From Flavobacteriales bacterium (GTDB lineage: Bacteria > Bacteroidota > Bacteroidia > Flavobacteriales_F > PHOS-HE28), in assembly GCA_016699575.1 (NCBI GenBank), contig CP064979.1, positions 2,604,001-2,668,000 of the forward strand: a DNA stretch of 64,000 bases, given 5' to 3'. A program made the position numbers and the translations under genes. Numbering within the stretch: the first letter of the stretch is position 1; each line of letters begins with the position of its first letter. Positions 40,849 through 50,967 of this stretch are shown here, one piece after another. The notes under the pieces are model-generated. The model had not been told where the DNA came from, did no database searches, and worked only from the letters and a program-made list of their open reading frames with translations.

Positions 40849-41841
40849 ATGCCCATTCTCGATTTCCAGCGGCCCGACAAGGTCATGATGATCGAAAGCG
40901 ACGACCAGCGCGGAACCTTCGAATTCCGTCCGTTGGAGCCCGGCTACGGCATCACCATCGGCAACGCGCTGCGCCGCATCCTGCTCAGCAGCCTCGAAGG
41001 TTTCGCCATCACCAGCATCCGCATCGACGGCGTTGCGCACGAGTTCAGCACCATCAAGGGCGTGATCGAGGACGTGACGGAAATGGTGCTCAACCTCAAG
41101 CAGGTGCGCTTCCGCCGCCAGCTCGAGGACGTCAGCACCGAGAAGGTGAGCCTCACCATCAGCGGGAAGGACAGCTTCACCGCGGGTGACATCGGCCGCC
41201 AGACCACGGGCTTCCAAGTGCTGAACCCCGATCTGGTGATCTGCCACATGGACAGCAGCGTGAAGCTCACCATTGAGCTCACCGTGGGCAAGGGCCGCGG
41301 CTACGTGCCCGCTGAGGAGAACAAGACGGCAACGGCTCCCATCGGGACCATCTTCGTGGACAGCATCTTCACCCCGATCAAGAACGTGAAGTACACGGTG
41401 GACAACACCCGTGTGGAGCAGAAGACGGATTACGAGAAGCTCACCATCGAAGTGGTGACCGACGGCAGCATCAGCCCGAAGAACGCGCTGCAGGAAGCCG
41501 CCAAGATCCTGATCCACCACTTCATGCTCTTCAGCGACGAGCGGATCAGCCTGGAGGTGGAAGAGCGCGTGAAGGAAGAGGACTTCGACGAGACGAGCCT
41601 GCACATGCGCCAGCTGCTGAAGACCAAGCTGGTGGACATGGACCTGAGCGTGCGCGCGTTGAACTGCCTGAAGGCGGCCGACATCGAGACGCTCGGCGAC
41701 CTGGTCGCTTACAACAAGAACGACCTCTTGAAGTTCCGCAACTTCGGGAAGAAGAGCCTCACCGAACTGGAGGACCTGGTGGAGAACAAGGGCCTGAGCT
41801 TCGGTATGAACGTGAGCAAGTACAAACTGGACAAGGAGTGA
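40849..41841 (+). CDS. rpoA: RNA polymerase alpha subunit
   Basis: 330 residues. The N-terminal dimerisation domain has FEFRPLEPGYGITIGNALRR and ILLSSLEGFAITSIRIDGVA. After an acidic linker, the C-terminal domain has ALNCLKAADIETLGDLVAYN and KNDLLKFRNFGKKSLTELED, the region that contacts UP-element DNA and activators. It starts 67 nt after rpsD; the spacer contains a weak CGCG-AA-CGCG pairing only. Confidence 0.98.
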   Translation: MPILDFQRPDKVMMIESDDQRGTFEFRPLEPGYGITIGNALRRILLSSLEGFAITSIRIDGVAHEFSTIKGVIEDVTEMVLNLKQVRFRRQLEDVSTEKVSLTISGKDSFTAGDIGRQTTGFQVLNPDLVICHMDSSVKLTIELTVGKGRGYVPAEENKTATAPIGTIFVDSIFTPIKNVKYTVDNTRVEQKTDYEKLTIEVVTDGSISPKNALQEAAKILIHHFMLFSDERISLEVEERVKEEDFDETSLHMRQLLKTKLVDMDLSVRALNCLKAADIETLGDLVAYNKNDLLKFRNFGKKSLTELEDLVENKGLSFGMNVSKYKLDKE

Positions 41842-41847
41842 TCATAG

Positions 41848-41867
41848 GGGCGGGATCTGTCCCGCCC
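41848..41867. repeat. Operon palindrome 5 (rpoA-rplQ spacer)
   Basis: GGGCGGGA (41848-41855), loop TCTG, TCCCGCCC (41860-41867): a perfect 8-bp stem. It differs from palindrome 1 only in the loop, ending 28 nt before the rplQ ATG. Confidence 0.75.
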
Positions 41868-41895
41868 GTTATGGCACAACGCAGACGACAAAGTC

Positions 41896-42372
41896 ATGAG
41901 ACACGGGAACAAGAACAACGCGCTCGGCCGCAAGAAGGCCCACCGCGACGCGCTGCTGAGCAACCTAGCGGTGAACCTCATCGAGCACAAGCGCATTGAG
42001 ACCACGCTGGCGAAGGCCCGCGCTCTGCGCCGCTTCGTTGAGCCCCTCATCACCAAGAGCAAGAGCGACGACACGCACAACCGCCGTACGGTGTTCAGCT
42101 ACCTGCAGAACAAGGATGCCGTGAGCACCCTGTTCCGCGACGTGGCACCGAAGGTGAACGCGCGGCCGGGTGGCTACACGCGCATCCTCAAGATGGGCAA
42201 CCGCTTGGGTGATGCTGCTGAGATGGCCATGATCGAGCTCGTGGATTTCAACGAGATCTACGTGAAGGAGAAGGCCGGTGCCGAAGCCAAGAAGACCCGT
42301 CGCAGCCGTCGCAGCACGGGCAAGAAGGCCGAAGGCGAAGCTCCTGCTGCCGAAGAGGCCAAGAGCGAGTAA
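41896..42372 (+). CDS. rplQ: Ribosomal protein L17
   Basis: 158 residues: MRHGNKNNALGRKKAHRDAL, then NLAVNLIEHKRIETTLAKAR and RPGGYTRILKMGNRLGDAAE. The last 40 or so residues are a Lys/Arg then Glu/Ala-rich tail (KTRRSRRSTGKKAEGEAPAA), usual for Bacteroidota L17. Last gene of the super-operon; a strong terminator follows 18 nt after the stop. Confidence 0.98.
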   Translation: MRHGNKNNALGRKKAHRDALLSNLAVNLIEHKRIETTLAKARALRRFVEPLITKSKSDDTHNRRTVFSYLQNKDAVSTLFRDVAPKVNARPGGYTRILKMGNRLGDAAEMAMIELVDFNEIYVKEKAGAEAKKTRRSRRSTGKKAEGEAPAAEEAKSE

Positions 42373-42390
42373 CCGACAACACATTGATAC

Positions 42391-42420
42391 GACAAAGGGC
42401 TCTGATCGGAGCCCTTTGTC
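42391..42420. terminator. Bidirectional terminator between rplQ and the S8 peptidase gene
   Basis: GACAAAGGGCTC (42391-42402) and GAGCCCTTTGTC (42409-42420) form a perfect 12-bp stem with a 6-nt loop, followed by GTTGT. It is placed to stop both the ribosomal operon (plus) and the peptidase gene (minus, stop at 42439). Confidence 0.8.
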
Positions 42421-42438
42421 GTTGTAGGAGGGTGGAGA

Positions 42439-43989
42439 TCACAAGGCCAGCGCACAATTCACGGCAGCGGCGGCATTGACGTTCCCGTAGCCTTTGGAAC
42501 TGCTTGGAGCGCCCGCGAACTGGGCGGTGCTCGTGAGGCAGCTCAGGACCTGTGCACGTGTAGCCGTGGGTTTGGCGGCCCACACCAGAGCCGCGACGCC
42601 CGCCGCCGTGGCCGTGGCCGAGCTGCTGCCGCCGATGTAGTTGGGCGCATTGCCCGCGGGTGCAAGCGAGAGGGAGTTGCGCGAACTATTGCTGCTGCGC
42701 TCCATGCAGATCGTGAGGTCGATCTGCGACCCGTCGTGGCAGCTGCCGCATTTGCCGCCGTTCTCCTTCACACCGGTAACGGCCACACAGTTGCTGTAGG
42801 CCGCGGGGTAGATGACGCCCCACCAGCTCGTCCAGCTGAAGCTCGTGCCACCGGCCGCCATCACCAGCTTGCCAAGGCCGTGCGCGTAGTTCACGCCGTC
42901 GCTCAGCACGCTGTAGCTGAACGGCGAACCGATGCTCATGCTGATCACGCGCACGTTGGCATCGTTGCCCAAGGCGATGAGGGCGTTCTTCACGGCCGTG
43001 CGCTCGCTGCTCTTGTCCAGCACCACATCCTCGCACGCACGGATGAACCGGAAGCTGCTCTTGTAGGCCACGCCGGTGGTGGCGCCGTTCGTGTTGCGCG
43101 GCCCAACAGCCTGTCCGCCCATGCTAGTGCCGTGCGAGCAGCTGGTGTAGGCTGAAGTACCCAACGTGGCAGAAGCGCTGAAGGTGCGGCCCACGTTGCT
43201 GTCGCCGTTGTTCAGGTCGCTGCCGATCAGGGGCTGCGCCGAACTGAGGCCAGCATCGATCATGCCTACGGTGATGCCAGCGCCCTGCGATGAGTTCCAA
43301 GCCGAGGGGATGTTGTGGTTGTTGAAGTTCCAGGGCAACTTGGCGTTCGGGCTGATCGTGGTGTAGTCGGCGCTGTTCAACGCGTAGGTGCTCGGGCTGC
43401 AACCGGAGGTGCTGCGTTCTTCCATGGCGGCCACCAGCGGCCAGTAGTCCAATGGTTCGATGTAGCGCACGTTCTCCAGGTTCAGCAAGCGGGTGATGAC
43501 ATCCTTGTCCGTGATGCGCAGGGTGATGATCGGCAGGACAGGGTCGTCCTCCACAAGGATGTCGCGAAGCGTCACTTTCCCGCGGGCATTGCGGTTCAGT
43601 CCATCGAGGACCAGCTCGATGATAGCGTCGTGCACTGCGCGCCATTCCGACCGTTTCACATCAACGGTGTGCAGCTGCTCGTCCACGTTACCGGCGGTCG
43701 CGGGCTTGTAGCCGATGGACACGCTGTGGTCGTTGTAGAGCGTTGCGCTCCAAAGCGTGCGGACATCCACCCATTCCCAACGGAAGTCGTTGCGTTCTTC
43801 CAGAAGGCCGATGATGGTGCGATCGAGTGCTTGCTGCGAGAGCGGGTCGCCAGCCGGGACTTCCACGGTGGTGGGTTTGTCCTTCAGCACGCCATCGTTT
43901 TGTCCGGTGGAGGGTGGCGCCATTTGGGGTTCACGTGCGCAACCGGCCAACAAGGCCGCCATTGAGAACAGGATGAGGTGGTGCTTCAT
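42439..43989 (-). CDS. S8 family serine peptidase, lipoprotein
   Basis: 516 residues with a lipoprotein signal (MKHHLILFSMAALLAGC, lipobox LAGC, Cys17). Residues of about 60-190 look like an inhibitor-type prodomain (RYIEPLDYW). The subtilisin core has the triad near Asp245 (VGMIDAGLSSA), His286 (SCSHGTSMGG) and Ser456 (IGGSSSATATAAGVA), with TISPNAKLPWNFNNHNIPSAW typical of the family's substrate-binding start. It is likely surface- or periplasm-anchored. It is inserted between rplQ and carA, which are usually adjacent in Flavobacteriia, and points the opposite way. Confidence 0.88.
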   Translation of the reverse strand: MKHHLILFSMAALLAGCAREPQMAPPSTGQNDGVLKDKPTTVEVPAGDPLSQQALDRTIIGLLEERNDFRWEWVDVRTLWSATLYNDHSVSIGYKPATAGNVDEQLHTVDVKRSEWRAVHDAIIELVLDGLNRNARGKVTLRDILVEDDPVLPIITLRITDKDVITRLLNLENVRYIEPLDYWPLVAAMEERSTSGCSPSTYALNSADYTTISPNAKLPWNFNNHNIPSAWNSSQGAGITVGMIDAGLSSAQPLIGSDLNNGDSNVGRTFSASATLGTSAYTSCSHGTSMGGQAVGPRNTNGATTGVAYKSSFRFIRACEDVVLDKSSERTAVKNALIALGNDANVRVISMSIGSPFSYSVLSDGVNYAHGLGKLVMAAGGTSFSWTSWWGVIYPAAYSNCVAVTGVKENGGKCGSCHDGSQIDLTICMERSSNSSRNSLSLAPAGNAPNYIGGSSSATATAAGVAALVWAAKPTATRAQVLSCLTSTAQFAGAPSSSKGYGNVNAAAAVNCALAL

Positions 43990-44121
43990 GGGTTGTGTTT
44001 CGGGGTAGGGAAACTAGCCGGGTGTTCGATAGGTGCGGAGGTGATTTCTCCACAGCCCGGTGCGGGCGGTCTTTGCTAACACCTGTGCAGAACATTGGAC
44101 ATTCGGGTCTTGGGGTGCGGA

Positions 44122-44129
44122 TATCTTCG
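44122..44129 (+). promoter_or_regulatory. -7 promoter element of carA-eno
   Basis: TATCTTCG on the plus strand, 37 nt before the carA ATG; a TTGG at 44095 lies 27 nt upstream of it. Confidence 0.5.
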
Positions 44130-44166
44130 CGCCCGCCTGCCGCCAGGCCGGGCCGCTTACCAGCCG

Positions 44167-45297
44167 ATGCTCATCAGTCACCGTCCCGAAGCCTTGTTGT
44201 TGCTCGCGGACGGCACCGTTTTCAGGGGCAGGGCCATCGGCGCCATCGGTACTACTGTTGGGGAGATCTGCTTCAACACCGGCATGACCGGCTACCAGGA
44301 GATTTTCACGGACCCGAGCTACACCGGCCAGATCATGGTGCTGGCCACACCGCACGTGGGCAACTACGGCGTGCACGCTGACGAGACCGAGAGCAAGAGC
44401 TTGAAGATCGCCGGATTGGTGGTGAAGAAGTTCAGCGAGGTGTGGAGCAGGCCCGCAGGCTCCGGTAGTTTGCAGGATCACCTGGCCAAGGGCGGCGTGG
44501 TGGGCATCAGCGATGTGGACACACGGAAACTGGTGCGGCATATCCGCGATAACGGAGCACAGAACGCCGTGATCAGCAGCGCCACCCTGGATGTGGACGT
44601 GCTGAAAGCCACCTTGGCCGAAGCCCCGGACATGGCCGGGCTTGAGCTCAGCAGCAAAGTCACGTCACCGGCGGCCTACACAGTGGGCGAAGGCCAGTAC
44701 CGCGTGGCGCTGGTCGATTTCGGTGTGAAGACCAACATCGAGCGCTGCTTGGTGGAGCGGGGCTGCACCGTACGGGTTTTCCCCATGACCACGCCGATGA
44801 GCGAAATGCTGGCCTGGAAGCCGCACGGTTTTCTGCTGAGCAATGGCCCCGGCGACCCCGGTGCCATGCCGGCAAGTGTTGCTTTGGTGAGATCCATCGT
44901 GGACAGTGGTTTGCCCGTGTTCGGCATCTGCCTCGGGCACCAATTGCTGGCCGAGAGCCAGGGCATCGGAACGGAGAAGATGCACCACGGCCATCGCGGG
45001 ATCAACCATCCGGTGAAGAACCTCATCACGAGCCGCGATGAGGTGACGAGCCAGAACCACGGCTTCGTGGTGAACCGCAAGCAGGCCGAAGCGAATCGCG
45101 CCATCACCATCACGCACGTGCACTTGAACGACGGTTCTGTTGCTGGCTTCAGCCTGAAGGACCGTCCGGTGTTCAGCGTGCAATACCACCCGGAGGCAGG
45201 GCCCGGTCCGTTCGACTCCCGTTACCTCTTCGACGATTTCGTGGAGAACATGCGGACGCACATCAGCGTATCACGCGGCCAACTCCAGAACGCCTAA
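44167..45297 (+). CDS. carA: Carbamoyl-phosphate synthase small (glutaminase) subunit
   Basis: 376 residues; supplies ammonia from glutamine for carbamoyl phosphate (pyrimidine and arginine synthesis). The N-terminal CPSase small-chain domain has ALLLLADGTVFRGRAIGAIG and GYQEIFTDPSYTGQIMVLAT. The class I glutaminase has the nucleophile Cys in PVFGICLGHQLL, and His/Glu in QYHPEAGPGP. The ATG at 44167 is chosen; upstream in-frame sequence is not carA-like and contains the promoter box. carB is not adjacent. eno follows after 9 nt. Confidence 0.95.
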   Translation: MLISHRPEALLLLADGTVFRGRAIGAIGTTVGEICFNTGMTGYQEIFTDPSYTGQIMVLATPHVGNYGVHADETESKSLKIAGLVVKKFSEVWSRPAGSGSLQDHLAKGGVVGISDVDTRKLVRHIRDNGAQNAVISSATLDVDVLKATLAEAPDMAGLELSSKVTSPAAYTVGEGQYRVALVDFGVKTNIERCLVERGCTVRVFPMTTPMSEMLAWKPHGFLLSNGPGDPGAMPASVALVRSIVDSGLPVFGICLGHQLLAESQGIGTEKMHHGHRGINHPVKNLITSRDEVTSQNHGFVVNRKQAEANRAITITHVHLNDGSVAGFSLKDRPVFSVQYHPEAGPGPFDSRYLFDDFVENMRTHISVSRGQLQNA

Positions 45298-45306
45298 GCC
45301 AACAGC

Positions 45307-46593
45307 ATGAGCCTTATTGCCAAGATCGCCGCCCGCGAGATCCTCGATTCCCGCGGCAACCCCACCATTGAAGTGGACGTGTACACGGAAGCCGGCCACA
45401 TGGGCCGTGCCGCGGTGCCCAGCGGTGCCAGCACCGGCGCGCACGAGGCTGTTGAACTCCGCGATGGCGACAAGAAGCGCTACCTGGGCAAAGGCGTGCA
45501 GAAGGCGGTGGAGCACGTGAACGAAACGCTGAACAACGAGCTGCACGGCGCGAACGTGGCCGACCAAGTGATCATCGATCGCGTGATGTGCCAGTTGGAT
45601 GGCACGGACAACAAGAGCAACCTCGGCGCGAACGCCATGCTGGGTGTGAGCCTCGCCGTGGCCAAGGCCGCCGCCAGCGAAGCCGGGCTACCGCTCTACC
45701 GCTATGTAGGTGGGGCAGGGGCGCGCACGTTGCCCGTGCCGATGATGAACATCCTGAACGGCGGTGCGCATGCCGACAACAAGGTGGACATCCAGGAGTT
45801 CATGGTGATGCCCGTGGGTGCTTCGACGTTCGCCGAGGGCCTGCGCATGGGCGCCGAGATCTTCCATCACCTGAAGGCGGTGCTGAAGAGCAAGAAGCTC
45901 GGTACCAACGTGGGCGATGAAGGCGGTTTCGCGCCGGACCTACAGAGCAACGAAGAGGCCCTGAAGTTGGTGATGCAGGCCATCGAGAAGGCCGGTTACA
46001 AACCCGGCGACGATGTGGTGCTCGCACTGGATGCGGCGAGCACCGAGTTCTACGATAGCAAGAAGGGCGTGTACACCTTGGAGAGCACGGGCGATAAGCT
46101 GAGCAGCGCCGACATGGTGGGCATGTGGAAGGACTGGTGCAAGCGCTACCCCATCGTGAGCATTGAAGACGGCCTGGCGGAAGACGACTGGAAAGGCTGG
46201 AAGCAGCTTACCGAAGCGCTCGGTAGCAAAGTGCAGCTGGTGGGCGATGACCTGTTCGTGACCAACACGGAGCGACTGTCCAAAGGCATTACCGAAGGCA
46301 TCGGCAACAGCATTTTGGTGAAGGTGAACCAGATCGGCACGCTCACCGAAACGTTGGAGGCCGTTGAGCTGGCGCACAAGAACGGCTACACCGTCGTCAT
46401 GAGCCACCGCAGCGGTGAAACGGAGGACAGCACCATAGCTGACCTGGCCGTGGCCACGAATTGCGGCCAGATCAAGACCGGAAGCGCCAGCCGCAGCGAC
46501 CGGATCGCGAAGTACAACCAGCTCCTCCGCATCGAGGAGCAGTTGAGCAAGGTGGCCGTGTACCCGGGTCGGCGCCTGCGGTACGTGGGCTAG
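45307..46593 (+). CDS. eno: Enolase
   Basis: 428 residues; interconverts 2-phosphoglycerate and phosphoenolpyruvate, and can be surface or degradosome associated. AREILDSRGNPTIEVDVYTE, GAILPVP-like region TLPVPMMNILNGGAHADNKV, GDDLFVTNTERLSKGI, ILVKVNQIGTLTETLEAV (catalytic Lys) and VVMSHRSGETEDSTIADLAV are all family signatures. Co-transcribed with carA, as in Flavobacteriia. The next gene is convergent; the 61-nt gap holds no clear terminator. Confidence 0.98.
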   Translation: MSLIAKIAAREILDSRGNPTIEVDVYTEAGHMGRAAVPSGASTGAHEAVELRDGDKKRYLGKGVQKAVEHVNETLNNELHGANVADQVIIDRVMCQLDGTDNKSNLGANAMLGVSLAVAKAAASEAGLPLYRYVGGAGARTLPVPMMNILNGGAHADNKVDIQEFMVMPVGASTFAEGLRMGAEIFHHLKAVLKSKKLGTNVGDEGGFAPDLQSNEEALKLVMQAIEKAGYKPGDDVVLALDAASTEFYDSKKGVYTLESTGDKLSSADMVGMWKDWCKRYPIVSIEDGLAEDDWKGWKQLTEALGSKVQLVGDDLFVTNTERLSKGITEGIGNSILVKVNQIGTLTETLEAVELAHKNGYTVVMSHRSGETEDSTIADLAVATNCGQIKTGSASRSDRIAKYNQLLRIEEQLSKVAVYPGRRLRYVG

Positions 46594-46654
46594 CGTGACC
46601 GATCGCTTGCGCCTGATCCCGTGTGAATGGCGGGTGTTGGAAAAGCGGTGGGGC

Positions 46655-48169
46655 TTACTCCACAACAAGCTTGGCCCCGCTGAGCCACGTTGTGCCTTGC
46701 GCTAGATGCACGTAGTACAACCCGTCGCTTAGCGCAGACAAGTCGAGCGTGTTGGCGCCGTCTTGCGCTGCTTGCTCGTGGGCTACTTGCCCTTGTGCAT
46801 TCACGAGCACCAAGCGCAGCCGTCCTCGTCCCGACGCGTCGGGACCATTGCGCTGCATGGAAGCGGGCAGTTGCACTTGCACGGTTGCCGAGCGGTTCGC
46901 CGGGTTCGGAAACACAAGGAATTGCTCTCTGCGCGCAGTTGTGTTCTCCTCCTGCACCCCCATCCCGAAGTTGCCCAAGTGCAAACGGCTCACGAAGCGT
47001 TGCCCCGGGTCGTTGGTGGTGCCATCGTTGTAATCCCAGTAGGAACCGCAGACATACATGTGCTGATTCGCTGTATCGAAGGTGACCGATACAATTGCCG
47101 CGTTGACCAGAAATCCATCATCGAACAAACCCACACCACAATCATCGAACCAAGGCAGCACAGTACCCATCGAATCGAAGACACAGATCCCACTACGCGG
47201 CTCGCCATTCACATACCGGAATTGCCCCACTGCAAGTATGCCTTCCCCCCATGGATATAGGTTGATCACACTCGGCCCGATGAACGGACCGTTGAGCGTA
47301 TCATCGGTGAACACAGGAATGGCGAACGTGCTGTCGATCGAACCGTTCACGTTGAACCGTGCGAGTTCGATCGTATCGTTAGGCGCCTGGGAGCGCCTAT
47401 AATTGCCACCTACATACACCCGGCCGTCATTCATCGGCAAAAAGCACTTGGCGCTGCCCACGGAAACACCCGTACGGAATGTGGTGTCCGGGCTGCCATC
47501 ACTGTTCATCCGGAAGAGCCAATCCACCTGCTCTCCTTCCCACTCCGTTATGTTGCCCGCACCGATGAACTGGCCGTTGGGCAGTTCCTTGAAACGCAGC
47601 AAAGCGCCATTGCCGCGCCGATGGATCATGGTGGTGTCCAAGTAGCCCGTGTTGCTGAACCAGATCAAGCCATAGTTGCCAATAAACCCCCTGAGCGTGT
47701 CACTTAAGGTGTGCCCACCGCTCATCAGGATGCGACCGTCAGGGTACACATGATATCCTCCGCTTTGCCCTGAGGTAAAGTAAGGCCCATTGTTCATCAT
47801 GATGAAACTTGAATCCACTACGCCGTCGGCCATCAACCGACGCACAAGTCCATTTGTGACATAGTACTGACCATTCCAAGGGGCAATCCCCCCCCCCCCT
47901 GTGGATGCTGGGAATCCAGGGAAACCCAAATCGCGAGTACCATCTGGCCAGACCCGGGATGCCCCTCGCCAAGTCAGATCGCCGGGGTACATCATCTGCC
48001 CAGAGAATAGCACTTTCCCGTCGGAAAGGACAACCACTGAGTTCACCGCTTGTGAAATCAGTTCTGTTTGGAAAGACGTATCGACAGAGAACGGCGCTTG
48101 GGCCCTGCCCAGCATGGCCGCACTAGCGGCCATGCTGAACAAGAGACCCAAGGAGACGTTCCGATTCAT
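46655..48169 (-). CDS. T9SS-secreted delta-60-repeat protein with poly-G tract
   Basis: 504 residues, exported (signal up to ...AASAAMLGRAQA). The middle is a delta-60-type beta-propeller: repeated units such as FNVNGSIDSTF and PDGTRDLGF, with VVVLSDGKVLFSG. The C-terminus is a T9SS type A sorting domain (FLVFPNPANRSATVQVQLPA, then LSDGLYYVHLAQGTTWLSGA). It is therefore an outer-surface or released protein. A run of 12 G (plus strand C, 47888-47899) encodes four glycines and is a potential slippage site. The ATG overlaps the stop of the upstream T9SS gene (ATGA). Confidence 0.87.
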   Translation of the reverse strand: MNRNVSLGLLFSMAASAAMLGRAQAPFSVDTSFQTELISQAVNSVVVLSDGKVLFSGQMMYPGDLTWRGASRVWPDGTRDLGFPGFPASTGGGGIAPWNGQYYVTNGLVRRLMADGVVDSSFIMMNNGPYFTSGQSGGYHVYPDGRILMSGGHTLSDTLRGFIGNYGLIWFSNTGYLDTTMIHRRGNGALLRFKELPNGQFIGAGNITEWEGEQVDWLFRMNSDGSPDTTFRTGVSVGSAKCFLPMNDGRVYVGGNYRRSQAPNDTIELARFNVNGSIDSTFAIPVFTDDTLNGPFIGPSVINLYPWGEGILAVGQFRYVNGEPRSGICVFDSMGTVLPWFDDCGVGLFDDGFLVNAAIVSVTFDTANQHMYVCGSYWDYNDGTTNDPGQRFVSRLHLGNFGMGVQEENTTARREQFLVFPNPANRSATVQVQLPASMQRNGPDASGRGRLRLVLVNAQGQVAHEQAAQDGANTLDLSALSDGLYYVHLAQGTTWLSGAKLVVE

Positions 48170-50967
48170 CGTGCGATCAAGAGCTTCTCAGCGTGTTCCA
48201 CTTTGCCATTTACTTCAAGTTCCACGTAGTAAGCGCCATTTGCCAGTGCCCTGGTGTCCAGTAAGTGTTGGCCTATTTGGTTGCCAAGTCGTTCGGTTAT
48301 CAAGAGCCTACCGCTCATGTCGCGCAGCGCCAAAGTAGCCCTATCTGAAGTGTAGGGGAGTGCGTAGTCCACTGCCGCCCATTGCGAAGCGGGGTTCGGG
48401 TGAACAACGATAGTGACCTCCGTCGCGTTGTCGGTCTCGTTCGCGTTGGCCTGCGACGGGCTGCGTGGTTCGCCTGCACCACCGGTATGTGGTGGACTGC
48501 ACTGCCCGTATGCGGCGCACAACAGGTTGGCGGCCCAGCGGCTCGGCCTGTCGTAGTGGTCGGTTACCAGGGTTTCCAACACGCCCAATTCGGTGCCGTC
48601 CAAATGATAGGCATCGCGGTTGTCCAAGGCGGCATCGCGCAGCACAGCAATAAAGGCGAGCATGTTCACGCGCTCGCCTTCTTCTTTTTCGTTGGGTTCG
48701 CGCTCCGTAGGCATGGCCTCCACTACGGCGTAGGCGGCTGCGTGGTTGCCGGTGCCCATGAGCAAGGCGGCCTCGGCATAACGTGCGCTGTTGGTGCGCA
48801 CTTGTTGCCACAAGGCGCGCACGGTGTCCGGTGGCACCGTATCGGTTTGGTACAAGTACAGCAGGTGGTTGGCAGCTTGGGTCATGTTGGCGTGCTGCGT
48901 ACCCAACTGCACCTCCAGTTCGGTGCGGTAGGTGCGCTCGTCCCAACTGGCCACAATGGTGTTCAGGGCATACTGAGGCAGGGGATAGTCGGCCTCGTCG
49001 CGGGCCCATTCCAGGAAGCCTTCCTCCTTGGTGCCGTCGGGGTTGGCCACGCAGATCTCCGTCTTGATGGCCACCGGGGCAGGTTTGTTGATGAGGCTCT
49101 TGAGGGCTTCGGCGCTGAGGTAGGGGCTTAGCGACAGCAGGTAGTCGCGCAGCTCCCAAACATCCTGGGGCCAGGCATTGGTGATCTCCAGCACCACTTC
49201 ATCGGTGCTGCCGCCATCCATCAGCTGGTCGTAGAGGTAGCGGGTGTTACCGTACTCCAGCTTGTGTGCCTGCAAAGCGGGGCGCAGGGTGCCCACGGTT
49301 TGCCCGCCGCCCACCACACCGGGGCCGGGGTTGGTGCAGGCGCTGGTTTGCCCGGTGAGGGGCACGGGCACCAGTTCGTGTACGCCCGGAACGCTGGTGA
49401 AATACAGCGGCTCCTGTGCGGCGGGACCTTGCTCGTAATAGTAGTTGATCTGCGGTACGAACTCCGTGGTGATCTCGAAGTCCCAGTTGGTTACGTTCTG
49501 ATCGAACGAGTTGCCTGCCGCCAATTGTGGCGAGCCTTGGTGGCCACGGATGGTGTGCAAGTCGGGGTTGATCAGGTCCGAAATGGCAATGCTGCTCGAG
49601 AGATTCGTTGCATTGCCGTTGTTCTGGTTGCACTGGAACTGCAGGCCCAGGAAGTTGGCTTGCCCGCCGTTCACATCGGCACTGATGCCCTCGCCCACAT
49701 AGGCGCGCCGCATGCCGCTTACGGTGTTGTTGTACACGATGTCGTTGTGGTCGCGCACATAACCCACCACAATGCCCTCCTTCTCCACAGTCGGGTTTGC
49801 ATCCACAGAGGGGGCAATGGTGTTGTCCTGGATGCTGAAGGCGTAAGCATCGGTGCTGAAGATGGCGCGGTGGTGGTCCAGCCAGAACTCTTCGCTTGCG
49901 TCAGTCAATGTCACGCTCCACTTGCCCAGCTCGAAGTTGCAACCGCGCACGCTGAAGCCGGGCATGCCGTTCACATACACGCCGCAGATGTTGTTGGTGA
50001 ACTGGCTTTGGATAATGTTGGTGTACGGCGAGCCGAAGGCCGCCGTGCTGTGTACGGCGTGGTCGAGGTTGCTGAAGAGGGATGGTGTTGCACCGTTCGG
50101 CCACACGGCCACGTTGGCATTGAACGACTCGATGCCGTAGCCCATGCGATGGCTTTCGGTGTGCGTGGGCAGGTCGTTGCTCATGGTGTTGCCCACGAAG
50201 AGCACCTGGCCATGGTCGGCTACACGCACATGGGTCTTGGGGTCGAGGGCGGCGTAGTTCAAGTGCCGCGTGGTTCGGAATTGGGTGTTCTCGAAGTAGG
50301 GAATGTCCCAGTAGTCTTCCCCGAAGACCTCACCCGGTCGCCCGTGAATGACCACATCGTGCAGGTTGTTCTCGAAGACGGCATCCGTGCAGAACACCCA
50401 GCCGGGTTTGCTGTTGGCGCTGCTGAAGCCGGGGTTCATGATGTCGGCAGCCTCACCGCACAGAACGCCCGTCATGGCATTAGCGATCGTACCACCGGAG
50501 TACACTTCTACACGTCCGTTGTCCGTATTGGGGTCGGAATCGCCGATGGACCGTATGCCATCCCACATACTGCTGGCGCAACCATTTCCGGGAACGTTGG
50601 TGAGCAGGGCGCCGTTCTGCACCTTCAGCAAACCTCCCGGGTGCACCTCCACGCGTGTGAGAGGATTTGCATCGATGCGGCTGTCGGCAAAGCCGATCGT
50701 GGCCCCGTCGATGGTGAGCGATGCGCTGGCTGGCACCTCAACCACGCCCTTGATGTTCGCGTCGTCGGTCCATACCTCGTCGCCGCTAACGATGTAGCCT
50801 GCGGAGATGTCGAAGCCGGTGTTGAGCTTGTATAGAACGACACTGCCAAAGTCCTGAGGCACGGTAACGGAACCGGTGTAGATGTTGCCGTACACGTCAC
50901 TCCAACAGCCGGGGGCGAGCGTGTAGGTCGCGATATCGTACGGGTTGTTCGCATCATCGCCAGGATA
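48166..50967 (-). pseudogene. Broken T9SS surface protein: C-terminal part (beta-helix plus sorting domain)
   Basis: An open frame of about 930 codons with no proper start. It continues the middle fragment after a one-base loss near 50967-50969; restoring one base joins MDDG to YPGDDANNPYDI. The sequence has right-handed parallel beta-helix features (VEVYSGGTIANAMTGV, FSVRGCNFELGKWSV, IQDNTIAPS), then a helical TPR-like section (DEVVLEITNAWPQDVWELRD), then a T9SS type A sorting domain (HPNPASQWAAVDYALPY; NGAYYVELEVNGKVEHAEK). If this part is translated alone, the first ATG-like start would be a GTG at 50895. Stop overlaps the next gene. Confidence 0.75.

Noticed and set aside
44095..44166. 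Longer carA start at 44095
   Set aside because: The extra 24 codons are unlike carA and contain the promoter box; the ATG at 44167 starts the conserved domain.
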